32,875 nucleotides of DNA from Desulfurella amilsii (GTDB taxonomy: Bacteria > Campylobacterota_A > Desulfurellia > Desulfurellales > Desulfurellaceae), in contig NZ_MDSU01000002.1 in the NCBI RefSeq assembly GCF_002119425.1, positions 1 through 32,875 on the forward strand. Reading direction: 5' to 3'. Numbering within the stretch: the stretch's first letter is position 1; each line of letters opens with the position of its first letter. This document shows positions 23,523 to 29,882 of this stretch, in pieces. Both the position numbers and the translations under genes were made by a program. Below the pieces are notes generated by a model. The model worked only from the letters and a program-made list of their open reading frames with translations. It was not told where the DNA came from and made no database searches.

Positions 23523-23801
23523 TTATTGCATTATTTTTTTTAAAATTATATTTTTTAATTCTTCTGGATAATAGTTATCTATTTTGTATTCTTTTATTTC
23601 ATTTAAAGATATGCGGTTTAAAAATTCCAAAGTGCCGTAGTGGTCTTTTGTTATATGAAATTCAAAACCGCTTCCTGCGGGCATTAGAAAAATTTGTTTG
23701 CAGACAGCACATTGCCTAATTTCAAAAACAGGATAAAATATAATATCTTCTATATCTAAATCATCATCTAAAACAATAAAGTATTTTTTTAACAAATCCA
23801 T
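23523..23801 (-). CDS. Small protein with C2H2-like zinc motif
   Basis: 92 residues. The acidic start (VLDDDLDIEDIIFYP) is followed by C31-x2-C34 and H49-x4-H54, a C2-H2 arrangement with 14 residues between the pairs (CAVC ... FHITKDH). This is consistent with a zinc finger. It could be a DNA- or RNA-binding regulator or a small structural module; no family is named. AAAGGAGT precedes ATG 23801. It is the last gene of the pilus operon, just before the traA promoter, so a regulatory role at this junction is possible but unproven. Confidence 0.6.
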   Translation of the reverse strand: MDLLKKYFIVLDDDLDIEDIIFYPVFEIRQCAVCKQIFLMPAGSGFEFHITKDHYGTLEFLNRISLNEIKEYKIDNYYPEELKNIILKKIMQ

Positions 23802-23816
23802 CTTGCAAACTCCTTT

Positions 23817-25070
23817 TTACTTTAAATTAAACATTGGCAAATAAATACCTGCAAAAGTGAAAATTATAAAACCGCTTGCAAAAACAAGCATTATTAAAGG
23901 CAATACAGTAGATAACGCAAAAATTGAACGCTCAAAAAGCATTTTCTTGTTTTCTGCAAAGCTTACCATATAGTATTCAAGCTGTGTAGTTTCTGCTCCT
24001 GCTTTTAAAAAACCTATAAAATCAGGTTTAAAACCTACAAATTTAAAAGCCTCATAAAAAGGTTGTCCCATTCTAATATAGGGCAGGGTTGATAAAAGCA
24101 TCTGTTTCATATATTTTGAATCTACTATTTCCGTTAAGTATTGTATAATAACATCTGGCTTTACTCCTGCCGAGTAAAGCAAATCAATAAAATAACATAT
24201 TTTCATTATTTCATAGTTTTCCTGTAAAGCCATAAACGGCTTTAAAATAAAACTTAATCCGTTGATTAACGCTCTGCTTATACCATAATCTTTCCATCTT
24301 GGGAATTTGTATTTTAAGTAATTAGGAAAAGACGCTACGGCAAATATTGTTTTAACTGTAAAAAGCTTCCAGATGCCTAAAATAATTAAAGCGACAACAA
24401 AACCGCTTACATAAACATTGATATTAATAAGATTAGTAATTGCTATAACAATTTTTGTAGTTATCCCGTATGTAAGATGGTTTTCAAAAAAGCCCAAAGC
24501 TTTTTTCATAGCAAAACCGTAAACTATATAAATAATCAATGTTATTATGGTTAAAATGATTTTAGGGTTAATTAAGGCTTTTGCAAGTTCGCTTTCTCCT
24601 TTTGCCAACACATCTAAAAGAAAAACAACTTTCCCTAAAACCTCTTCTAAGTTACCGCTTTCTTTTTCTGCACTTTCAATAGCTTTTACAATAAATGTAT
24701 TCATTCCAATAAGCTCAAACACTTTTGATAAAGACAAACCTTGTGTGGTAATAAGCTTTTTAATTCTAAGCGTCTGCTGTTTGGTATAGCCTGTAAACAT
24801 TTCTGGTATAGTTTCAACTATTATTTCTGGATTAATACCTTGCTTAATAGTATTGTAAAAAATAGCGACAATTTCTTTTAGGTTTCTTAAAGGTATTTTT
24901 TTCTCATAAATATTTGTCAACGTTCTTAAATGGTCAATTTCAATATATCTTATTTTATAGCCTAATTCGCTGATGAGTCTTTTAGCTGTCATTACGCTGT
25001 CTGTTTTTATGTAATCATTTACAATTGTTCCATCTACCATTTCGGCAGAAAATTTAAATACTTTTCTCAC
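23817..25070 (-). CDS. GspF/PilC-like inner-membrane platform protein (PilR type)
   Basis: About 417 residues from GTG 25070. The start is set by TAGGAGG 9 bases upstream and by TAGTG overlap with the previous stop; a longer reading lacks a ribosome binding site. It shows the T2SSF pattern: helical N-terminal domain (LRNLKEIVAIFYNTIKQGIN, IESAEKESGNLEEVLGKV), a membrane pair around ILTIITLIIYIVYGFAM and VVALIILGIWKLF, a second helical T2SSF domain (MKICYFIDLLYSAGVKPDVII, FLKAGAETTQLEYYMV) and a last helix (VLPLIMLVFASGFIIFTFAG). These proteins form the rotating inner-membrane platform that adds or removes pilins. Confidence 0.88.
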   Translation of the reverse strand: MRKVFKFSAEMVDGTIVNDYIKTDSVMTAKRLISELGYKIRYIEIDHLRTLTNIYEKKIPLRNLKEIVAIFYNTIKQGINPEIIVETIPEMFTGYTKQQTLRIKKLITTQGLSLSKVFELIGMNTFIVKAIESAEKESGNLEEVLGKVVFLLDVLAKGESELAKALINPKIILTIITLIIYIVYGFAMKKALGFFENHLTYGITTKIVIAITNLININVYVSGFVVALIILGIWKLFTVKTIFAVASFPNYLKYKFPRWKDYGISRALINGLSFILKPFMALQENYEIMKICYFIDLLYSAGVKPDVIIQYLTEIVDSKYMKQMLLSTLPYIRMGQPFYEAFKFVGFKPDFIGFLKAGAETTQLEYYMVSFAENKKMLFERSIFALSTVLPLIMLVFASGFIIFTFAGIYLPMFNLK

Positions 25071-26074
25071 TAATCTGTTCCTCCTACCGCTGTAATAATC
25101 AACTGATAGCCCCACGGGGTATATGCTATTGCGTGAGCTGTATATGGTGGCATTTCGTTATTCGGCTGTCTTACATTACTACTCCAGTTATCAATATATA
25201 TCTGCATTTGTGTTAAGCTTGTTTGCGATGCAGAAGGATAATACCAAGCATTTGTCTGGTCGTTGATTGAAGTGGACAGGGCAATATTTGCTTGAACCAC
25301 AGTTTCAAGACAGTTTGACGATGAAACATAGCAGGAGTTTGCAATACCTGAATTTGAGTCTGTATAAGATGAAGTATTGCCATTCTGGTCTGTTGCGACA
25401 AAGTGATCAATAGTTATATTTTTGCTTGGGTCTGCCTGAAACAGAGTAGCAAAAGTTTGACTTAAATAATTTGCGTATTTGTTAAGCAAAGCCAATGTTG
25501 CTTGATATTTCTGAGTTTCTATATTTGCGCCTGAAATCGTAACGCCTATATTTGTGCCTCCAAGAGTTAAGCTTCCATTATTAGGATTGAATGTTGATTG
25601 TAATTTATGAGATGAACCCAAACTTACTATTGCTATTGTTCTATACATAATGCCGTTTTGGTTTCCCTGCGGATAAGACACAAAAATATAGTAAGGATTG
25701 CCCCAAGCGTCCCTTAAAGCGTTGCCGTAAGGGATAGTAAAAAATGTTCTTGCAATATCAAGCCAAGCTTGGTTTGGAGTTCCAGCTGATATAGTAGGTG
25801 TTTGATTGTTTATCGTATCAATAGCACCGTTTGCGCCTGTATCCACATTTAAAGAAGCCTGTCCTAAGTAATTTGCATTGTCTATTATCCAAGCCCTTTC
25901 GCTGTAACAAGCTTCCATGCCTTTTTCCATTGAGTTTAAATAATTCTGCGTTTGAACTCTCTTGTATAAATTTTCAAGCTTGCCTATTCCACCTATTGAT
26001 AAGGCTATGAGGATTGTCAATACTGCTAATACAATCAGCAACTCAACTATTGTAAAACCCTCTTGGTTTTTCAT
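25070..26074 (-). CDS. Prepilin-like protein, large (possible minor or tip pilin)
   Basis: 334 residues. The N-terminus MKNQEGFTIVELLIVLAVLTI is a textbook class III signal: a short leader ending in Gly, Phe at +1 and Glu at +5 of the mature chain. The large C-terminal part (about 300 residues) is Asn/Ser/Thr-rich and is too big for a typical major pilin. It contains IVSLGSSHKLQSTF and LTLGGTN, also found in the 27251-28162 protein. A minor or tip pilin comparable in position to R64 PilV is likely; no shufflon is seen. ATG 26074 overlaps the PilT-like gene stop by 4 bases. Confidence 0.82.
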   Translation of the reverse strand: MKNQEGFTIVELLIVLAVLTILIALSIGGIGKLENLYKRVQTQNYLNSMEKGMEACYSERAWIIDNANYLGQASLNVDTGANGAIDTINNQTPTISAGTPNQAWLDIARTFFTIPYGNALRDAWGNPYYIFVSYPQGNQNGIMYRTIAIVSLGSSHKLQSTFNPNNGSLTLGGTNIGVTISGANIETQKYQATLALLNKYANYLSQTFATLFQADPSKNITIDHFVATDQNGNTSSYTDSNSGIANSCYVSSSNCLETVVQANIALSTSINDQTNAWYYPSASQTSLTQMQIYIDNWSSNVRQPNNEMPPYTAHAIAYTPWGYQLIITAVGGTD

Positions 26075-27240
26075 TCTTCAATTTCTCCATAAACCTTTCT
26101 AATTTCGTTTTTAAGTTCTTCTGATTTGTATGAATAAGCCAAAGCTACTTTCTGCGAAACAACGCCGTCTTTTATCAACTGCATAAGATGATGATTTAAA
26201 AGTAGCATACCGCTTTGTTTTCCCATATAAACAGTATTTTCTATTTGATTGATTTGGTTTCTTAAAATATTGTTTTCTAAGTTTTTATCATTAAAAGCAA
26301 TTTCACAGGCAAGCGTTCTTGATTTTTTAATTGTAGGAATAAGTCTTTGCACTATAATCACTTTCAAGGCAAATGCCATAGCCACTCTTATCTCCTGCTG
26401 TTTCGCTTCTTGAAATGCGTTAACAACCCTTTCAATCGTCTGTGCCGTAGAACTTGTATGCAGTGTAGCAAATACAGTATGTCCTGTTTCTGATGCTTGA
26501 AGTGCTGTTGTTATTGTTTCTGCGTCCCTCATTTCTCCAACTACAATAATATCAGGGTCTTCTCTCAACGCTTCTCTTAATCCATGCGCAAAACTCTCTG
26601 TATCTGCATATACTTGTTTTTGTGTTATTATTGAACGCTTTGACTTAAATAAATACTCAATCGGATCTTCAAGCGTTATTATGTGTTTATTGTAGTTTTG
26701 ATTGATATATTCTATTATGCTTGCAAGCGTAGTGGATTTACCTGAACCTGTTGGTCCGCATACTAATATAAGCCCTCCTGAAATATTTCTTATTCTTTCC
26801 AGAATAGAGTTTATATTCGGTATTCCAAGAGTTGTTAAATCAGGTATATCTTCTTTGATATATCTTAAAAAAATTCCTATTTTCTCATTAGAGTGGAAGC
26901 TTGTGATATTTGCCCTAAACCTTTTTAACCTGATTGTTACCATTAAATCAACTTCACGCTTTCCTGATTTAACAGTAGAATATTCTTTACCGTAAACTGC
27001 TTGATTTAAGATTTGAGATAAAATAAGCTGTATAGTTTCTTTGTTTATTATATCGTGTTCTATATATACCAAGTCTCCGTTTTTTACTCTCATAATAGGC
27101 GGCAAACCCTCTTGAAAGTAAATATCCGATACACTTTCTTTGTCTATATTTTCTAAAACAACATCAAAAAGTTTTTCTATTTCTGCGATTTTTTGGTCTT
27201 CTCTACCGAGATTTCTTGTAAATTCATCAAGTTCCTTCAT
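26071..27240 (-). CDS. pilT: PilT-type type IV pilus ATPase
   Basis: About 389 residues. It has the N-terminal PAS-like domain (SVSDIYFQEGLPPIMRVKNG), Walker A GPTGSGKST, the Asp box ITLEDPIEY, Walker B REDPDIIVVGEMRD and the His box GHTVFATLHTSS. The extended motif set and length (near 340-390) fit PilT/PilU retraction ATPases rather than the longer PilB/GspE extension ATPases. Hydrolysis drives pilin removal or the whole pilus cycle. The start is ATG 27240, with AAAGGAG 5 bases upstream. No PilB-type ATPase is in this window. Confidence 0.92.
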   Translation of the reverse strand: MKELDEFTRNLGREDQKIAEIEKLFDVVLENIDKESVSDIYFQEGLPPIMRVKNGDLVYIEHDIINKETIQLILSQILNQAVYGKEYSTVKSGKREVDLMVTIRLKRFRANITSFHSNEKIGIFLRYIKEDIPDLTTLGIPNINSILERIRNISGGLILVCGPTGSGKSTTLASIIEYINQNYNKHIITLEDPIEYLFKSKRSIITQKQVYADTESFAHGLREALREDPDIIVVGEMRDAETITTALQASETGHTVFATLHTSSTAQTIERVVNAFQEAKQQEIRVAMAFALKVIIVQRLIPTIKKSRTLACEIAFNDKNLENNILRNQINQIENTVYMGKQSGMLLLNHHLMQLIKDGVVSQKVALAYSYKSEELKNEIRKVYGEIEE

Positions 27241-27250
27241 ACACACTCCT

Positions 27251-28162
27251 TTATTGATAACTAAATACTATCCATTTTATTACGCTGTTCGGCTGTGGTA
27301 TGCCAACCCTTGCCGTATAAACTGTGCTTGATTGTCCTGTCTGCGCTACGGCACTCACATTGCTTGACGCATTATCAAAAACAAACTGAACTCCAAGCGT
27401 ATTTGTGTATTCATTTGAACCGATATTCATCTGTGACGGTAAGTTTGTCTGTCCTATGGGTGTCCCCTGATAACAGCCGAAAATTCCCGCACCATACTGA
27501 GTAAGCCCTAAATTTTGGCAAGTGCTGTCTTGACTGTTATAAAAATAATTCCAGCCTTGCTTATTGCTTGCTGTATATAAAGCTTTGACAAAGCCTTGTA
27601 TTTTTCTTGCAAGATTGCTTAACTGCTTTGAATTTTCAAGGTATATTTGATTATTAATGCTTTTTCCATCTATTTTTATTGCGGTATTTGTCCCGCCTAA
27701 GGTTAAAACGCCCGTGCTTTGATTGAATGTTGACTGCAATTTATGCGATGAACCAAGAGAAACTATATAAACCAAATGGTAATAATTGCCTGTTGTGCTG
27801 TCTGTAAGCCTACTGCTTACATACATAATATAATTATTCTGATAGACATCAGTTAAAGGCAGTCCTAAGTATCCTGCAAGCTGTTGCCAGCTGGAAAAAG
27901 TGCCTTGATTGGTTTGCAGGACATTGCCAGCGTTTTGTTCTATCTGGTAATCATTTTGATAATAAAAAGAATTTAAATTATCTTGAATATATGAAAATTG
28001 TTCCTGCTGTTTTGACTGCAAATAAATATCTGCCCTTTTGTAGTAAATATAATATACCATTGCAGAAACTACGATTAAAATAGAGAAAAAAATCAATACG
28101 GCTGTTGTTATAACAAAACCGCTTTGATTTAATTTTCTACCACTACAAAATTTATCGTGCAT
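27251..28162 (-). CDS. Pilin-like protein without the usual Glu5
   Basis: 303 residues. A leader (MHDKFCSGRKLNQSG) is followed by FVITTAVLIFFSILIVVSAM, so the prepilin cut after Gly is possible. Position +5 is Thr rather than Glu, as in some minor pseudopilins of the GspK/PilX type. The C-terminal part shares IVSLGSSHKLQSTF and VLTLGGTN with the prepilin at 25070-26074, which shows that the two are paralogous outside the N-terminus. GGAG lies 5 bases before ATG 28162, inside the end of the previous gene (34-base overlap). It is likely a minor pilin at the pilus tip. Confidence 0.7.
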   Translation of the reverse strand: MHDKFCSGRKLNQSGFVITTAVLIFFSILIVVSAMVYYIYYKRADIYLQSKQQEQFSYIQDNLNSFYYQNDYQIEQNAGNVLQTNQGTFSSWQQLAGYLGLPLTDVYQNNYIMYVSSRLTDSTTGNYYHLVYIVSLGSSHKLQSTFNQSTGVLTLGGTNTAIKIDGKSINNQIYLENSKQLSNLARKIQGFVKALYTASNKQGWNYFYNSQDSTCQNLGLTQYGAGIFGCYQGTPIGQTNLPSQMNIGSNEYTNTLGVQFVFDNASSNVSAVAQTGQSSTVYTARVGIPQPNSVIKWIVFSYQ

Positions 28163-28740
28163 ATTACTCCATTGCAGGTTGATTTCATTAATCCTGTGTT
28201 ACTGTTTGAATCTGAGTTGAATTTCTGCTGTAAAAAGGTTACTGCCTGACTTGGTATATTAGTGCAGGTTACCACTATGTCATTATTAGCCCCGTCATTT
28301 AAATAATCTCCTGCGTTTGTGTTTACAGTGCATTTGCTTGCACTACCAAAAGGTGATTGCCAATAATTTTGCGGGCTTGCTGTTAAATTCGGTGGCAAAG
28401 CCTGCATATAAGGCTGAACCCAGCAGTTTGACGCTGAAATGTTGTCTTGATTATTAGTTGCGCTTGATGCTATATTTTTATTCCATAAAGCATTGATTGC
28501 GTTATCGTTTGGATATGTTCCGCAATCTTTATAATAGCTTTCCTCTGCTTGTCCTATACTCATAACCTGAGTAGCAAGTTCGTTTGATTTCTGTTTTGTA
28601 ACCAAATCAGATATTTTAGGCAATAAAAGAATAGCAAGAATGGCTATTACAGTTAATACTATTAGAAGTTCTACTAATGTAAAACCCTTACAACTAAAAA
28701 GGCACTCTTTGCGAGTGCCTTGCAATACATTTTTTCTCAT
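28129..28740 (-). CDS. Type IV prepilin (minor or major)
   Basis: 203 residues. CKGFTLVELLIVLTVIAILAI gives a canonical cleavage site (Gly then Phe) with Glu5. The leader is long (19 residues) and rich in Cys and Lys. The globular part carries several Cys (CGTYPNDN, CWVQPYM, CTVN, CTNIPS, CNGVICT), probably forming disulfides including a D-region loop. ATG 28740 has no strong ribosome binding site nearby. An intrinsic-terminator-like hairpin falls inside the leader coding region (28696-28721). It directly follows another prepilin gene and is probably expressed below it. Confidence 0.85.
   Translation of the reverse strand: MRKNVLQGTRKECLFSCKGFTLVELLIVLTVIAILAILLLPKISDLVTKQKSNELATQVMSIGQAEESYYKDCGTYPNDNAINALWNKNIASSATNNQDNISASNCWVQPYMQALPPNLTASPQNYWQSPFGSASKCTVNTNAGDYLNDGANNDIVVTCTNIPSQAVTFLQQKFNSDSNSNTGLMKSTCNGVICTINFVVVEN
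28696..28721 (-). terminator. Intrinsic terminator inside the prepilin leader coding region
   Basis: On the minus strand AAGGCACTC and GAGTGCCTT form a perfect stem with a 5-base loop (GCAAA), and the stem ends in a run of five T. The structure is directional: on the plus strand no T-run follows. It lies 6-15 codons into the 28129-28740 gene and about 20-45 bases after the stop of the upstream prepilin gene. It could end most transcripts after the upstream prepilin, leaving read-through for the minor components. Confidence 0.75.
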
Positions 28741-28741
28741 A

Positions 28742-29380
28742 TTAATTGTAATTATTGAATACTAAATAACCAGTGCAATTGTTTTTATTAGAACAAGTTG
28801 CATAAAATTGCGAACCAGCTTGTCCGAAGTTGGGATTACCATTTACTTTTTGACTCATATATTGAGCTGTTGACTGATTAAAGCCGCTAAATGATACATA
28901 ATCCTGCTGTGTAACTCCAGATGCGCCGTTTACCGTAGGCTGTGCTATATTAATTTTTATTTGGTCTGACGAACCAAAAGCACCTTCAATATAAGTTCCA
29001 TCTGTGGCTATTGTGCCTGCTCCGCTGTTTAAATATGGTCCGTGCCACAACCCTTGTGCTGTGCAATCACTGCCGTTTTCGGTATAAGATGCGGTAGCAT
29101 ATGTTGACTGATATAACCCTCCGATTATTGTAGGTTCTGTTCCGCAGTCGTTTTGAAACTTACCTACTGCGCCGACAATTTCATTGGCAACTTTCAAATC
29201 CTGTGTTGCGTGCTGTTTATCCAAGAAAGATGGTATAGCAGACAGCAACAAGACTGCCAAAACCGCAATAACCGCTAAAACAATCAATAACTCAACAAGT
29301 GTAAAACCTTGCTGGTTTTTAATTTTCTTTGCTTGCGTTTCCAATTCCAACTTCTTCATTTCCTGAAACCTCTGTTGCAT
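28742..29380 (-). CDS. Type IV prepilin, candidate major pilin
   Basis: 212 residues as annotated (205 if ATG 29359 is used; both have plausible ribosome binding sites). QQGFTLVELLIVLAVIAVLAV is the class III signal with Gly/Phe cut and Glu5; the leader is long (24 or 17 residues), as in type IVb pilins. The mature part holds paired Cys (CGTEP, CTAQG, CSNKNNC), probably a disulfide-bonded D-region. It is the first pilin gene of the operon, close to the promoter, and is followed by a terminator-like hairpin, which fits high expression. Major-pilin status is inference. Confidence 0.85.
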   Translation of the reverse strand: MQQRFQEMKKLELETQAKKIKNQQGFTLVELLIVLAVIAVLAVLLLSAIPSFLDKQHATQDLKVANEIVGAVGKFQNDCGTEPTIIGGLYQSTYATASYTENGSDCTAQGLWHGPYLNSGAGTIATDGTYIEGAFGSSDQIKINIAQPTVNGASGVTQQDYVSFSGFNQSTAQYMSQKVNGNPNFGQAGSQFYATCSNKNNCTGYLVFNNYN

Positions 29381-29762
29381 TTACGCTGTCCTCCTCTACT
29401 TCTTTAACATTTTCGTTTTTATTTGTTTTCTCAAACAACGACTCCCTGATTTCCTTAAACTCATCACTGTAATATAAATCAGACAGTTTAGTAAGGTTTT
29501 CATCTACCACACGCAGATTATCAAAGTATTTCTTCATTGCTTGGTTCATAAGCAATTTAGGGTCTTTGATATAAAGCTGTCCGATTAACTCCAAAAAATC
29601 CAGACTTTTCGCTAAAACCATCAACCTCCTGTAATTAACTCCATTGTTTACCGTTATTAATCCCATCTTATGATGCCGTAAAACCGTTTTTAATGGAATA
29701 CCGCTTGCCAATTCCTCTTGTATTTTCTCTGTTGTCCGTTCCATAAAACTTTTTTTTGCCAC
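29319..29762 (-). CDS. Hypothetical protein, first gene of the pilus operon (GTG start)
   Basis: 147 residues. GTG 29762 has GGAGG 6 bases upstream. The N-terminal half is a basic helical region (EKIQEELASGIPLKTVLRHH, NYRRLMVLAKSLDFLELIGQ) that might include a helix-turn-helix. The C-terminal quarter is acidic and disordered-looking (EVEEDSVNATEVSGNEEVG). I do not recognise the family. It overlaps the prepilin gene by 62 bases, or by 41 if the prepilin starts at 29359, and precedes the structural genes, so a regulator of pilus expression is a reasonable but unproven idea. Confidence 0.6.
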   Translation of the reverse strand: MAKKSFMERTTEKIQEELASGIPLKTVLRHHKMGLITVNNGVNYRRLMVLAKSLDFLELIGQLYIKDPKLLMNQAMKKYFDNLRVVDENLTKLSDLYYSDEFKEIRESLFEKTNKNENVKEVEEDSVNATEVSGNEEVGIGNASKEN

Positions 29763-29790
29763 TATAAACCTCCAAAAAAATAATTTTTTT

Positions 29791-29832
29791 TATAAAGCTT
29801 GCTTTTTTAAATTTCCAAAAGCAAGCTTTATA
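29791..29832. repeat. 16-bp perfect inverted repeat at the pilus operon start
   Basis: TATAAAGCTTGCTTTT (29791-29806) and its exact reverse complement (29817-29832) flank a 10-base spacer. The predicted transcription start of the pilus operon falls within or at the edge of the right arm, so the structure may be an operator or a 5' leader hairpin. A T-run exists only 11 bases after the stem on the minus strand, so a simple terminator is unlikely. Confidence 0.75.
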
Positions 29833-29835
29833 AAT

Positions 29836-29864
29836 AGTGTAATAAAAAACCACGCAATAGTCAA
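29836..29864 (-). promoter_or_regulatory. Promoter of the type IV pilus operon
   Basis: TTGACT (29864-29859), a 17-base spacer, and TACACT (29841-29836). The -10 box is weak (4 of 6), which leaves room for activation. The inverted repeat at 29791-29832 begins right after the -10 box. Confidence 0.65.
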
Positions 29865-29882
29865 GGGAAAAATGATTAATTA

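Noticed and set aside
25071-25115. Longer N-terminus for the GspF-like protein
   Set aside because: It lacks a ribosome binding site and overlaps the preceding prepilin gene; GTG 25070 has AGGAGG and a TAGTG junction.
25070-29380. Shufflon (R64 PilV-type invertible cassettes)
   Set aside because: No repeated recombination sites or tyrosine recombinase seen near the pilin genes.
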